Counted from the stretch's first letter, positions 16,906-26,888 are shown. The stretch: 64,000 nucleotides of DNA from an uncultured Bacteroidota bacterium (GCA_903938445.1 CAJADG010000039.1:1-64000), one strand, 5' to 3'. The notes: generated from the sequence alone by a model not told the origin. Translations and numbers: made by a program.

Positions 16906-17949
16906 TTATAATTTAGCTAAAATCACCGCTCCAGTTAATAACATATTAAATAGTGCTAAAGGAATTAAAGTTTTCCAACCCAATCCCATTAACTGGTCAT
17001 ATCTGAATCTTGGAATAGTCCAACGAATCCACATGAATAAGAAAATGAATAATACAATCTTGATTAACAAAGTGCCAACGCCAATTAATGCTGCAATATT
17101 GGGAGCTACACTTGCCTCATTAAAGAAAGGCAAATCATAACCACCAAAATACATACAAGCCATGATAGCGCTACTCATGATCATATTGATATATTCTGCA
17201 AATAAGTAGAATCCTAATTTCATGGAAGAGTACTCTTGGTGATATCCAAAGTTCAATTCATTCTCAGCTTCCGGCAAATCAAATGGAGTTCTATTACACT
17301 CTGCCATTGCAGTGATAAAAAATATTAAAAAACCAAGTGGTTGATACACTACATTCCACCAATGCCCTTGTACCTGTTGCTCCACAATTGTTTTTAAACT
17401 TAATGTGCCAGTGGTCATTAGTAATGCAATCAATGCCAATCCCATTGCTAATTCGTAGCTGATGGCTTGTGAAGCAGCACGCAATGCGGACATTAAAGAA
17501 AACTTATTATTAGAAGCCCAACCACCAATCATAATTCCATAAACACCCATACTCACTACAGCAAACACATATAAGATTCCAATGTTTACATCCGCAATTT
17601 GCAATTCAACATGACGACCAAAAACATCCACTGCACTTCCCCAAGGAATCACTGCACAAGACATTAAACTAGCAGTCATTGCTAATCCTGGTCCTAAAAT
17701 AAATAACCATTTATTGGCAGCGTTTGGAATGATCTCTTCTTTCATGATCAATTTTAAACCATCCGCCAAAGGTTGTAATAAACCAAAAGGGCCAGCACGG
17801 CTAGGTCCTGGACGATCTTGTAAAATAGCGGCTACTTTACGTTCTCCAAATGTGGTATATAAGGCAATACCTAAACTAGCGAAAACAATAATGGCAATCA
17901 TTATTAATTTCTCTATGATAAAACCCCAATCAAGTGCAAGAATTGTCAT
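16906..17949 (-). CDS. nuoH: NADH-quinone oxidoreductase subunit H
   Basis: 347-residue membrane subunit that forms much of the quinone chamber. Eight or so helices and the family signatures ERKVAAILQDRPGPSRAGPFG, FDLPEAENELNFGYHQEYS and WIRWTIPRFRYDQLMGLGWK are visible. The length is typical. It lies 42 nt after nuoG. Confidence 0.97.
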   Translation of the reverse strand: MTILALDWGFIIEKLIMIAIIVFASLGIALYTTFGERKVAAILQDRPGPSRAGPFGLLQPLADGLKLIMKEEIIPNAANKWLFILGPGLAMTASLMSCAVIPWGSAVDVFGRHVELQIADVNIGILYVFAVVSMGVYGIMIGGWASNNKFSLMSALRAASQAISYELAMGLALIALLMTTGTLSLKTIVEQQVQGHWWNVVYQPLGFLIFFITAMAECNRTPFDLPEAENELNFGYHQEYSSMKLGFYLFAEYINMIMSSAIMACMYFGGYDLPFFNEASVAPNIAALIGVGTLLIKIVLFIFLFMWIRWTIPRFRYDQLMGLGWKTLIPLALFNMLLTGAVILAKL

Positions 17950-17991
17950 GCTATAATTATTTGTATATATGAGTTATAATGAGTTGGTGAA

Positions 17992-19116
17992 TTAGGCGCT
18001 TTCAGTTTTATTTTCAAAAGTGTCACCATGAGAGGGGCCTTGAATTTTACCTAAATGAATAGTAGGCTTATTCACTTCACTCTCATCATGAATATCCATT
18101 AATAAATGTGGAGCACGTCCACCATTCACTGCTAAAAATGTTTCCGTTGGCTTAGTAGTTCCAATTTTACCAGCATAATGTCCTTGAGAAATTACAGAAG
18201 CACGACTAATTTCACGTGGTCCTTCAATCACCCAATCGCTTGCCTCTTTTTTGTCAAAACGACAAGTATTACAAATCCAACCTGGTTTGCCATCTGGAGT
18301 ATCTTCAATTTCTCCCCACTCATCTTTACGCGCAGTTACTCTAAATACTTCATCTCCTCTATTCCACAAAGTAACTCTACCGCTACAAGTTGGGCAATCG
18401 CGATGTGCATCCATTGGTTTCAAGAACCATACACGATTTTTAAAACGGAATGTTTTATCAGTTAATGCACCTACAGGACAAACGTCAATCACGTTGCCAA
18501 TAAATTCATTGTCTAAACTCTTTTCAATATGTGTAGCAATTTCAGCATGATCTCCTCTATCTAAAATACCATGAACACGTTTATTTGTTAATTGATCAGC
18601 AGTGAAAACACAACGGTAACATAATATACAACGCGTCATGTGCAATTGAATATTTTTACCTAGATCATGTTTTTTGAAAGTTCTTTTTTGGAATTCAAAT
18701 CTTGTCTTTGATTTTCCATGATCAAAACTTAAATCTTGTAAATGACACTCACCCGCTTGGTCACATATTGGACAATCCAAAGGATGATTCAATAATAAAA
18801 ATTCTACCACACCAGCACGTGCATCAATTACTTTATCACTCGTAATATTTTTTACTTCCATACCATCCATCACGGTTGTTCTACAAGACGCAACCAACTT
18901 TGGCATGGGACGAGGATCTTTTTCGGAACCTTTTGAAACCTCTACTAAACAAGTACGACACTTACCACCACTTCCTTTCAACTTGCTGTAATAACACATT
19001 GCAGGAGGGGCAACTTCGCCACCAATTTGACGCGCAGCTTGTAAAATAGTAGTGCCCGCAGGAACCTCTATTGTAATGCCGTCAACTGTTACTTTAAATA
19101 ATGTTTGTTCGCTCAT
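17992..19116 (-). CDS. nuoG: NADH-quinone oxidoreductase subunit G, short form
   Basis: 374-residue iron-sulfur subunit of complex I, far shorter than the roughly 800-900 residues of proteobacterial NuoG because the molybdopterin-oxidoreductase-like domain is missing. Cluster ligands seen are the [2Fe-2S] N1b set C41/C53/C56/C78, N5 with H111/C115/C118/C124, and N4 with C163/C166/C169/C213. A fourth set, C241/C244/C282/C285, occupies the place of the N7 cluster but with two CxxC pairs instead of CxxCxxxC...C. Short NuoG proteins are known in Bacteroidota. It follows nuoF by 16 nt. Confidence 0.94.
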   Translation of the reverse strand: MSEQTLFKVTVDGITIEVPAGTTILQAARQIGGEVAPPAMCYYSKLKGSGGKCRTCLVEVSKGSEKDPRPMPKLVASCRTTVMDGMEVKNITSDKVIDARAGVVEFLLLNHPLDCPICDQAGECHLQDLSFDHGKSKTRFEFQKRTFKKHDLGKNIQLHMTRCILCYRCVFTADQLTNKRVHGILDRGDHAEIATHIEKSLDNEFIGNVIDVCPVGALTDKTFRFKNRVWFLKPMDAHRDCPTCSGRVTLWNRGDEVFRVTARKDEWGEIEDTPDGKPGWICNTCRFDKKEASDWVIEGPREISRASVISQGHYAGKIGTTKPTETFLAVNGGRAPHLLMDIHDESEVNKPTIHLGKIQGPSHGDTFENKTESA

Positions 19117-19132
19117 AGTTTATCTTTCAATG

Positions 19133-20485
19133 TTATGCAGGTACATGAATTGGGTCTGCATAGTGTTGTAAACCAAAATTGCTTGTTTGTGCTAATTCAG
19201 GATTTTTTACATGCCATTCAAACTCATCACGGAAATGACGAATTGCAGCAGCAACCGGCCAAGAAGCCGCATCACCCAATGGACAAATAGTATTACCCTC
19301 AATTTTTCTTTGAATATCCCATAATAAATCAATGTCACTCATCTCACCTTTTCCTGTTTCAATTTTTTGTAAAATCTTTTCCATCCAACCCGTTCCTTCT
19401 CTACATGGTGAACATTGACCACAACTTTCGTGACGATAGAATCTTGCCAATGTGTAGGTATTTTTTACAATACATTGATCCTCGTCTAAAACAATAAATC
19501 CACCCGAACCCAACATGGATCCTGTCGCGAAACCACCATCACTTAAACTTTCATAGTTCATGTAACGAGGTTCCCCTTTTGCAGTGGTTAATAATAAATT
19601 GGCGGGTAAAATAGGTACAGATGATCCTCCAGGAATACAAGCTTTTAATTTCTTGCCGTCTTTTATACCGCCACAATATTCATCGCTATAAATAAATTCT
19701 TCAACTGTAATGGTCATATCAATTTCATACACACCTGGCTTATTAATATTACCACATGCTGAAATTAATTTAGTACCTGTTGATTTTCCAACGCCAATTT
19801 TTGCATATTCTTCTCCACCCATATTGATGATTGGAACAACCGCTGCTAATGTTTCTACGTTGTTTACCACTGTTGGACGCATCCACAAACCTTGAATCGC
19901 AGGGAATGGAGGTTTAATTCTTGGATTGCCTCTTTTACCTTCCAATGATTCAATCAACGCCGTTTCTTCACCACATATATAAGCACCGCCTCCACGTTGT
20001 ACATGTATATTACAATCAAACCCTGTACCTAAAATATTTTTACCTAACCAGCCCGCAGCTTTTGCTTCTTCAATTGCTTCTTCTAAAATATCTGGAATCC
20101 ATGCATACTCACCTCTGATATAAATGTAAGTGTCATTAGATCCTAAAGCAAAGCTTGAAATAATTAAGCCCTCAATTAATAAGTGCGGTAAAAATTCCAT
20201 CAAGTATCTATCCTTAAAAGTACCTGGTTCTGATTCATCGGCATTACAAACCAAGTGACGTGGAACGCCTTCTGGTTTTGCAATAAAACTCCATTTCATT
20301 CCTGTTGGGAAACCTGCACCACCACGACCTCTTAATCCACTTTTCTTAACCTCTTCTACAATCGCATCTGTGGTCATTTCTTTCAAAGCTTTTTCTACTG
20401 CACGGTAACCTCCCTCACGACGATATACTTCATAAGTTCGAATGCCCGGTACATTTGCTTTGTCTAATAATAATTTTACGCCCAT
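19133..20485 (-). CDS. nuoF: NADH-quinone oxidoreductase subunit F
   Basis: 450-residue NADH- and FMN-binding subunit, the electron entry site of complex I. The glycine-rich nucleotide-binding motif GRGGAGFPTG is at 53-62. The [4Fe-4S] cluster N3 ligands are C355/C358/C361 (CGQCSPC) and C401 (TICPLGD). Length matches the family. Its presence, with NuoE and NuoG, shows a true NADH-oxidising complex rather than a ferredoxin-linked 11-subunit form. Confidence 0.98.
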   Translation of the reverse strand: MGVKLLLDKANVPGIRTYEVYRREGGYRAVEKALKEMTTDAIVEEVKKSGLRGRGGAGFPTGMKWSFIAKPEGVPRHLVCNADESEPGTFKDRYLMEFLPHLLIEGLIISSFALGSNDTYIYIRGEYAWIPDILEEAIEEAKAAGWLGKNILGTGFDCNIHVQRGGGAYICGEETALIESLEGKRGNPRIKPPFPAIQGLWMRPTVVNNVETLAAVVPIINMGGEEYAKIGVGKSTGTKLISACGNINKPGVYEIDMTITVEEFIYSDEYCGGIKDGKKLKACIPGGSSVPILPANLLLTTAKGEPRYMNYESLSDGGFATGSMLGSGGFIVLDEDQCIVKNTYTLARFYRHESCGQCSPCREGTGWMEKILQKIETGKGEMSDIDLLWDIQRKIEGNTICPLGDAASWPVAAAIRHFRDEFEWHVKNPELAQTSNFGLQHYADPIHVPA

Positions 20486-20511
20486 TTTAATATATTTAAT
20501 TCAGGTCTTTA

Positions 20512-21012
20512 TTAATTGTTTGAAGCTTGTGCTCTATACTCAGCAATAATGCTGTCTACTTTTTCTTTTGTCAAATGCTCTTTGTAAATCTTCCCCACTT
20601 GCATCATTGGGGCATATCCACAGGCACCTAAACACTCTACTAATTTTAAAGTGAACAAACCATCTTTTGTTGTTTCGCCTGGCTTGATATCTAAAGTCTT
20701 TTTGATGTAGTCAATGATGTTATCTGAACCACTAATCATACAAGGCCCCGTTTGACAAACTTCAAATACAAATTTGCCCACTGGCTTTAAATTATACATG
20801 CTATAAAAAGTAGCTACTTCATACACTTCAATAGGTTCAATTTGCAAAAGGCTAGCAACATAATCCAAGGCTTCTGTTGACAACCAGCCGCCAAAACTAT
20901 CTTGCGCTAAATGCAAAGCAGGTAGCAATGCACTTTTTTGTTTTCCTTCCGGATAACGTGCCACCAAGCGTTTAAACTCGGTCATTTGTGTATCATTAAA
21001 AATAGTAGCCAT
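20512..21012 (-). CDS. nuoE: NADH-quinone oxidoreductase subunit E
   Basis: 166-residue thioredoxin-like subunit with the [2Fe-2S] cluster N1a. Ligands C86, C91, C127 and C131 are in the expected pattern (CQTGPC and CLGAC). It pairs with NuoF at the tip of the peripheral arm. The 76-nt gap to nuoD is the largest inside the operon but holds no obvious promoter or terminator. Confidence 0.97.
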   Translation of the reverse strand: MATIFNDTQMTEFKRLVARYPEGKQKSALLPALHLAQDSFGGWLSTEALDYVASLLQIEPIEVYEVATFYSMYNLKPVGKFVFEVCQTGPCMISGSDNIIDYIKKTLDIKPGETTKDGLFTLKLVECLGACGYAPMMQVGKIYKEHLTKEKVDSIIAEYRAQASNN

Positions 21013-21088
21013 ATACTAAACTTTCTTTTTTCAATTTTAATTTTTCGTCCCAATCATTATGCGTAGCCAATGCCACACAGCTCAATTG

Positions 21089-22315
21089 TTATGCGTCTAA
21101 CTCTCCCGCAATCAAATTCAAACTACTCATTGTCACCACCGCATCACTTAACATGCCACCTGTAATTAATTCAGGATAAGCTTGATAATAAATGAAACAA
21201 GGACGACGGAAATGCAAACGGAATGGAGTACGACCACCATCACTAATTAAATAAAATCCTAACTCTCCATTGGCACCTTCTACTGGATTGTAAATTTGAC
21301 CTTTTGGTAAATCTACCTCACCCATAATTATTTTAAAGTGCCAGATTAATGCTTCCATATTATTGTACACATCTTCTTTCTTAGGTAAATAATATTCAGG
21401 AACATCTGCATGGAAAATTTCAGCATCAGTGCCTTTAAATTCCTGCACTTTTTGGTAGGCTTGTTTGATGATGGAAATACTTTGCCACATCTCTGCATTA
21501 CGCACTAAAAAACGATCGTAGTTATCGCCGGTAGATCCCACTGGAACAGTGAAATCAAAATCTTGGTAACTGCTGTAAGGATTTGCAACACGCACATCAT
21601 AGTCAACTCCAGTTGCACGCAAATTAGGACCCGTAAATCCATAGTTCATTGCACGCGCAGCGCTTATACCACCAGTACCTTGTGTACGCTCCATAAAAAT
21701 ACGGTTACGCGTAAACAAGCTTTCAAACTCTTTTAAAACTTTTGGATATTCATTTAAAAATTTCTCGAGTTTCTCAAATGCTGTATTTGTGAAATTCCTT
21801 TCAAAACCGCCAATACGCCCAATATTAGTAGTAAGACGGGAGCCGCATACTTCTTCATATATTTCATAAATTAATTCTCTGTATTGCATTACATATAAAA
21901 AGCCCGTGTAAGCACCTGTATCCACCCCTACAATTGAATTACAAATTAAGTGATCCGAGATTCGCGCCAACTCCATAATGATGATTCTTAAATAGTCAAC
22001 ACGCTTGGGTGTTTCTACTTTCAAGAATTTTTCACAAGTTAAATGCCAACCCATATTATTAATAGGGCTACTACAATAGTTTAAACGATCTGTGATAGGC
22101 GTAATTTGATATAAATTTCTACGCTCAGACAATTTTTCAAATGCACGATGAATAAATCCAACTGATTGCTCGGTTGAAACAACACGCTCTCCATCAATTT
22201 CCATAATATTCTGAAATACACCATGCGTTGCAGGGTGCGTGGGACCAAAGTTTAAAGTCGTGGTCTTTTTTTCAATGGACCCTTCAGGTAAAGTGATATT
22301 GTGTTGTGCTTCCAT
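21089..22315 (-). CDS. nuoD: NADH-quinone oxidoreductase subunit D
   Basis: 408-residue 49-kDa-type subunit, related to the large subunit of [NiFe] hydrogenases but lacking the Ni ligands. It forms the quinone-reduction site with NuoB. Signatures include NFGPTHPATHGVF near residue 22 (the quinone-site His/Thr region), IGFIHRAFEKLSE-like sequence, and the C-terminal ending LIAGELDA typical of the family. nuoC and nuoD are separate genes here, unlike the fused NuoCD of enterobacteria. Confidence 0.97.
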   Translation of the reverse strand: MEAQHNITLPEGSIEKKTTTLNFGPTHPATHGVFQNIMEIDGERVVSTEQSVGFIHRAFEKLSERRNLYQITPITDRLNYCSSPINNMGWHLTCEKFLKVETPKRVDYLRIIIMELARISDHLICNSIVGVDTGAYTGFLYVMQYRELIYEIYEEVCGSRLTTNIGRIGGFERNFTNTAFEKLEKFLNEYPKVLKEFESLFTRNRIFMERTQGTGGISAARAMNYGFTGPNLRATGVDYDVRVANPYSSYQDFDFTVPVGSTGDNYDRFLVRNAEMWQSISIIKQAYQKVQEFKGTDAEIFHADVPEYYLPKKEDVYNNMEALIWHFKIIMGEVDLPKGQIYNPVEGANGELGFYLISDGGRTPFRLHFRRPCFIYYQAYPELITGGMLSDAVVTMSSLNLIAGELDA

Positions 22316-22365
22316 ATTATATACGTTGCTCGTTTCTAAATTTAATTATTGAAATGTTTTTAAAA

Positions 22366-22866
22366 TTATCCTCTTCCAAACATTTCATCGTCTTTATCAA
22401 TTCTTGTTTGATCTTCCAATGGGAATTCTTTTCTCATTGGGAAGTAGTCCATTTCTTCTACATTTAAAATGCGTTTTAAATTTGGATGCCCAATAAAATT
22501 GATACCAAAGAAATCATAAGTCTCACGCTCCATCCAATTCGCTGATTCAAATATTTTAGTAGCAGTAAAAACATCTGGCTTACTGATAGGCACTGCTATC
22601 GAATAACGCAAACGAATATTCTCAACAAAATTATGCAAGTGATATACCACCACTAATTCTCCCTCTACATTGTCGGGATAGTTCACTCCACACAAATCTG
22701 ATAAAAAAGTAAATCCTAATTCGTCAAACAAATATTGCATCACTTTTAAATTAAGTGCTGCAGGCGATTCAAATGAAAGCATCCCTGTTTCTGTAGAAAA
22801 AGCAGTTACCTGTCCTTCAAATTTCGCTTCCAATTGCGCTTGTATTGTTTCGTTTGTTAAAGCCAT
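22366..22866 (-). CDS. nuoC: NADH-quinone oxidoreductase subunit C
   Basis: 166-residue 30-kDa-type subunit of the complex I peripheral arm. The family signature near the C-terminus, ERETYDFFGINFIGHPNLKR, is clear, and is followed by the usual RKEFPLED ending region. It carries no cofactor. It lies between nuoB (30 nt) and nuoD (50 nt). Confidence 0.96.
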   Translation of the reverse strand: MALTNETIQAQLEAKFEGQVTAFSTETGMLSFESPAALNLKVMQYLFDELGFTFLSDLCGVNYPDNVEGELVVVYHLHNFVENIRLRYSIAVPISKPDVFTATKIFESANWMERETYDFFGINFIGHPNLKRILNVEEMDYFPMRKEFPLEDQTRIDKDDEMFGRG

Positions 22867-22896
22867 TTTATTTAAAATAAATAATTTAAAAAATAA

Positions 22897-23484
22897 CTAT
22901 TGGATGCCGTAACTGTTTAATAACTCCTTGTATTGATCACCATTACGACGACGAATACTTTCTTGACCAACTAGTTCTTGAATTTTCATAAAACCATCAA
23001 TAATTGCTTCTGGTCTTGGAGGACATCCTGGCACATAAACATCAACAGGAATTACCTGATCAATACCTTGCAACACACTGTAAGTATCAAAAATACCACC
23101 ACTGCAAGCACAAGCACCAACTGATATAACCCAACGTGGCTCTGCCATTTGCAAGTATACTTGTCTTAATACTGGTGCCATTTTTTTAGAGATGGTTCCC
23201 ATGACCATTAACAAATCACATTGACGTGGGGAGAAACCTACGCGCTCTGAACCAAAACGTGATAAGTCATAATGCGAAGCCATTGTTGCCATAAATTCAA
23301 TTCCACAACATGATGTTGCAAAAGGCAAAGGCCATAAAGAATTTTTTCTTGCCAATCCAACAACCGAACTTAATTGAGTAGCAAAAAATCCTTCGCCACC
23401 AATTCCATCTGGTGCTGGTGCCATTGAAATTGCATCTGCAATTTCAGCTTCTTTTGGATGTATGTTAAATCTTACTGGACGCAT
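22897..23484 (-). CDS. nuoB: NADH-quinone oxidoreductase subunit B
   Basis: 195-residue PSST-type subunit that holds cluster N2, the electron donor to quinone. Ligands are the tandem C59-C60 (TSCCGIEF), C125 (GACACSGG) and C154 (VPGCPPRPE). The GACACSGG variant carries an additional cysteine at 127 where many homologues have Ser. Located between nuoA and nuoC. Confidence 0.97.
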   Translation of the reverse strand: MRPVRFNIHPKEAEIADAISMAPAPDGIGGEGFFATQLSSVVGLARKNSLWPLPFATSCCGIEFMATMASHYDLSRFGSERVGFSPRQCDLLMVMGTISKKMAPVLRQVYLQMAEPRWVISVGACACSGGIFDTYSVLQGIDQVIPVDVYVPGCPPRPEAIIDGFMKIQELVGQESIRRRNGDQYKELLNSYGIQ

Positions 23485-23509
23485 AAAAAATGCTTTGAAT
23501 TTTAATTAA

Positions 23510-23911
23510 TTAATCTTCCCACTTAAGAGCCCCTTTCTTGATAATGTATATGAATCCTACTAGGAAAAATAATACAAACAGAATCACTTCACCTAATCCA
23601 CTCCATCCCAAACTTTTAAAATTTACGGCATAGGGATAAAAAAAGATGACTTCTACATCAAACAACACAAATAAGATGGCGATTAAAAAATACTTGATAG
23701 CCATTGGCGATCTTGCATCACCATGTGTTGTAATACCACTGGTAAAAGTGGCTAATTTATCGTCCGTTTTACGCTTAGGACCTAATAAGCTAGATACTAA
23801 AATCATGAACGCTACAAAGCCACCAGCAAATACCAATTGCAGTACAATTGGGAGATAATTAGCAGCATTATTTGTTTCGTTTGCAGATAGTAATAATTGC
23901 ATCAAATTCAT
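23510..23911 (-). CDS. nuoA: NADH-quinone oxidoreductase subunit A
   Basis: 133-residue three-helix subunit of the complex I membrane arm. The signature loop KYFLIAILFVLFDVEVIFFYPYA is clear and carries the conserved Asp/Glu pair (DVEV). It is the first gene of the 14-gene nuo operon. A TATTTTTG -7 box lies 19 nt upstream of its ATG. Confidence 0.96.
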   Translation of the reverse strand: MNLMQLLLSANETNNAANYLPIVLQLVFAGGFVAFMILVSSLLGPKRKTDDKLATFTSGITTHGDARSPMAIKYFLIAILFVLFDVEVIFFYPYAVNFKSLGWSGLGEVILFVLFFLVGFIYIIKKGALKWED

Positions 23912-23930
23912 ACAATTGGTTTAGGTGGCG

Positions 23931-23938
23931 CAAAAATA
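23931..23938 (-). promoter_or_regulatory. -7 box of the nuoA-N operon
   Basis: TATTTTTG on the minus strand matches TAnnTTTG and ends 19 nt before the nuoA ATG. No TTG is found at the expected -33 spacing, so only the -7 element is supported. The terminator of the upstream TPR gene lies immediately behind it. Confidence 0.5.
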
Positions 23939-23961
23939 CGCAAAGGATAGCACCTAGCACG

Positions 23962-23989
23962 AAAAACTCCCCATAAATGGGGAGTTTTT
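23962..23989 (-). terminator. Rho-independent terminator of the TPR-protein gene
   Basis: Hairpin with 13-bp arms AAAAACTCCCCAT/ATGGGGAGTTTTT (23962-23974 and 23977-23989) and a 2-nt loop. T-runs follow on either strand. It lies 50 nt after the stop of the TPR gene and separates that gene from the nuo operon. Confidence 0.88.
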
Positions 23990-24039
23990 TTCATTTTTTT
24001 TATCCTTTTTTGAAGAACCTTAAAAAAGGTTCAACATTA

Positions 24040-25782
24040 TTAATTTTTAGGAGGGGTAGCGCCCGAAGCTGGCTTTTTGTCCTTGATAGCTTTTTGTAAG
24101 TCAGCATTCTTTTGGAATTGCTCTCTATACTTAAGCATGTCAGCGTCACCTGGAGCTAGTTTTAAGATTTCGTCACACATTTCAACAGCCTTGTCAAATG
24201 CCTTTGTTTGATTGTAGTACATCAACATTTGGCTAAAATTATCAACTAACTTTTGCTTGTTATTTGCTGGATCTTTTTGTAAATATTGGCTATTTAAGTT
24301 CAATGCATCAATATATAAGCCCAAAGTGTTAGCAGTATCTAACAATGCAGCTGCTTTAATATTGAATACATACCCTCTTGGTTTTTCAGGAAAAGCAGCA
24401 ATATAACCTTTAGCAGCAGAATCAGCAGCAGGACCATTCTTAGCATTCAATGCATAGCTTCCAGCCTTAAAGTAGTAGAATTCATCTTTTATGCCATTTA
24501 AAGCAGCATATCTTGAGAACCAGCTATAAGCTTCGTTATATAAATTAGCTTTTTCAAACATTTCATATCCTAACTTGTAAAATTTAAGTGCATTTCGCTT
24601 GTTGTTAGGGTCAGAAGCAACTGCTTTTTCTAAAATTGAAGCTACAATTGCTTGATTACCAGGGAATTTAGACAATACTTTCACTGCTAAATCATAGTCC
24701 TCAGGTAATATATTTTCAACTGGAGTAGTATTTATAAATGGCTCAATGTAAGACTTTGCAGCCACTGAATCGCCCTTACGTGTGTAGTTATAAGCCAATA
24801 AAATCGCAATACGAGGATAAGTATTGATACCAATGCTCTTTTCTAAAGCTTGTGCCTTTGCTAATGAAGCATCATATTGACCCACTTGGAATAAATAATC
24901 GGCGTATAAATAATCAAAAGCTGGATCCTTGTCAGCGTATTGTAAGAATAGATCTAAATTCTTTCTTGCCTTTGCTGTGTCAATTCTTGCATAGTAGGTA
25001 TATAAAGAAACGTATACTGGAGCAATTGATGGATCAACCGCCACAGCTTTACTATAATTATCTTCTAAAATTTCTTTATTATTTTGACTTTGGTAAATTT
25101 TACCGATTCTATAATAAGCATAAGCATTTTTCGCATCATGATCAATTGCTTTGGTGAATGCACTTACTGCTTCTCCACCATTTTCACCACCTAATTTTAA
25201 GTAGTTAATACCTAAGTTTAAATATAAATCAGGCTTGATAGTTGCTTCGTCGTAACTTGAAATCAATTCTTTTAATTTATCTACAGCATAATGATGATCG
25301 CCAATATTAATTGGTAATTCAGCAAATACACGACCTATCGCATTAATAATATCAGCGTTATTTTTCCCTTTGTTTCTTCCTTTCTCCACCTTTGAAGTTG
25401 TAATGGCTAACTCTAAATTATTTTTAATTAAAGCAGCATCTGCTCCTTCTAAATATTGAATATGTGCCATTCCTACTAATAACCAAGCATCATTCCCTTT
25501 TGTTTGAAGTGCTTGTTGATAAAGGGCTTTAGCCTTTTGAATATATTCTGGTGTAGGAATACCATTGTAGTTTTGTGCCAACAATGCTTGTCCGTACCAA
25601 AAAATAACTTCAGCATCTGCAGGATTCTTATCCAATGCCGCTTTAAAGAAATCAAGTGCTGATTTATTTTTTTCATAATTCAACATCTTCACACCTTCTG
25701 CTAATGGGGACGGAGCAACCTGTGCTTGTAATCCAGTCGCAATAAAGGCAACTCCCATAATCAATAAAGCCAATTTTTTCAT
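24040..25782 (-). CDS. Exported tetratricopeptide-repeat protein
   Basis: 580-residue protein with a signal peptide (about 1-20, ending in LQAQ) and many TPR-like helical repeats across the mature part. Recognisable repeat cores include ALDKNPADAEVIFWYGQAL, AIDHDAKNAYAYYRIGKIY and ILKLAPGDADMLKYREQF. The tail is Lys/Pro-rich. I chose ATG at 25782 over GTG at 25785 because it begins a standard signal peptide. TPR proteins of this kind are scaffolds; no specific partner is indicated. The gene is alone between its terminator and an AT-rich 190-nt gap, and no neighbour suggests a role. Confidence 0.85.
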   Translation of the reverse strand: MKKLALLIMGVAFIATGLQAQVAPSPLAEGVKMLNYEKNKSALDFFKAALDKNPADAEVIFWYGQALLAQNYNGIPTPEYIQKAKALYQQALQTKGNDAWLLVGMAHIQYLEGADAALIKNNLELAITTSKVEKGRNKGKNNADIINAIGRVFAELPINIGDHHYAVDKLKELISSYDEATIKPDLYLNLGINYLKLGGENGGEAVSAFTKAIDHDAKNAYAYYRIGKIYQSQNNKEILEDNYSKAVAVDPSIAPVYVSLYTYYARIDTAKARKNLDLFLQYADKDPAFDYLYADYLFQVGQYDASLAKAQALEKSIGINTYPRIAILLAYNYTRKGDSVAAKSYIEPFINTTPVENILPEDYDLAVKVLSKFPGNQAIVASILEKAVASDPNNKRNALKFYKLGYEMFEKANLYNEAYSWFSRYAALNGIKDEFYYFKAGSYALNAKNGPAADSAAKGYIAAFPEKPRGYVFNIKAAALLDTANTLGLYIDALNLNSQYLQKDPANNKQKLVDNFSQMLMYYNQTKAFDKAVEMCDEILKLAPGDADMLKYREQFQKNADLQKAIKDKKPASGATPPKN

Positions 25783-25976
25783 CACTTCTGTTTTTTACTT
25801 TTTATAAATACTACAATATAAACCCAATGTTTTAAACGAATATGTCAAATAGACACATTGTTAATGTCTCCTAAAAAAGAACCAATTTTAAGAAGGCTAA
25901 AAATATTAATTTTTTCGGAAGAATTCTATTTTAATTTTTTCAAAAAGCACTAAAATTTGTTAGTATTTGTTAAGTT

Positions 25977-26879
25977 TTAGTTAACCATACTATTTCTTTT
26001 TTGAAAGCTCATCTTCGCAGGCACCATAAAAGCCCTTCTAAATATTAATTGGCCACGTTCTAAGCTCATAAAATTAAGTAGTCCAGATCCTAATCCAGGA
26101 GCGTTTTCCTTAAGTACATAATATAAGGGCAATGACATGGAATATTCCCCTCTACCAATGGTTGCTTGTGAGGGTTGCGCAAACAATCCTTTTTCAGCAC
26201 ATAAAGTACATTCCAACATGGCTGTTTTTACATATTTCCTGGCTTTTTCCTGTTTAACATCATATTTATCTCCAATCCAGTTCATTGCCACAAATCCAAT
26301 TGCATTGGGATTATTTTTAATATAATCAATCACCGCCTCGCTACCATCCGCCGACATTACATTTTTGCCAAAAGGCTTATCCTTGGCTAAACTATCCTTT
26401 AAAAAACGAACTACCCCAGTTAAGTGATTTCCATCCATAACTACTTGTTGGGTGTTTTCACCAGTAAGTCTTTTTTTAAGATCGGAAAGGGTAAATAAAG
26501 AATCTTTTGCATTTTGATGTACCAAAATGGCGACTGCATCATATGCCAAAATACCAAAAGTGGGTGTAAAACCTAATTGATTTTTATAAGCCGCTTCCTC
26601 CTGCTTATTAAGCCCTCTAGTAATAAAAATCATTCTTGTACTATCCTGCTTAAAGTCCTTTAAACATTCAATTTCAGACTTATACTCAACAATAAAATTT
26701 GAATTGGGATAACTTGATTTAAATACCGCAATTTGTTGGTCCAAAATGGGCTTAAAAGTCTCTTCGGCAGAGATATGAATGGTTCCAGCGCTGATTGTGT
26801 CTTGCGATGTTTGAGGGTTATTATTCGAACAAGCCATTACACTAATGGCAAGAAAAAATGCTCCAATATGTTTTAACAT
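25977..26879 (-). CDS. PstS-like substrate-binding lipoprotein
   Basis: 300-residue periplasmic-binding-protein-like lipoprotein. The signal peptide ends in a lipobox VMAC with Cys17. The mature part resembles phosphate-binding PstS proteins (for example GSEAVIDYIKNNPNAIGFVAMNWIG and the late GLLNFMSLERGQ region). No pst permease or ATPase genes are adjacent, so it may be a stand-alone sensor or binding protein rather than part of a classic importer. It is co-directional with the small membrane gene upstream (9-nt gap), suggesting a two-gene transcript. Confidence 0.82.
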   Translation of the reverse strand: MLKHIGAFFLAISVMACSNNNPQTSQDTISAGTIHISAEETFKPILDQQIAVFKSSYPNSNFIVEYKSEIECLKDFKQDSTRMIFITRGLNKQEEAAYKNQLGFTPTFGILAYDAVAILVHQNAKDSLFTLSDLKKRLTGENTQQVVMDGNHLTGVVRFLKDSLAKDKPFGKNVMSADGSEAVIDYIKNNPNAIGFVAMNWIGDKYDVKQEKARKYVKTAMLECTLCAEKGLFAQPSQATIGRGEYSMSLPLYYVLKENAPGLGSGLLNFMSLERGQLIFRRAFMVPAKMSFQKRNSMVN

Positions 26880-26888
26880 AAAATATTT

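Noticed and set aside
21013-21088. Possible internal promoter or break between nuoE and nuoD
   Set aside because: The gap contains no TAnnTTTG box or hairpin; only a short TTATGCGT repeat was seen, too small to interpret.
25783-25976. Imperfect repeat GACACATTGTTAATGTC in the gap upstream of the TPR gene
   Set aside because: Needs a 2-nt bulge and lacks any T-run or promoter context; likely A/T-rich noise.
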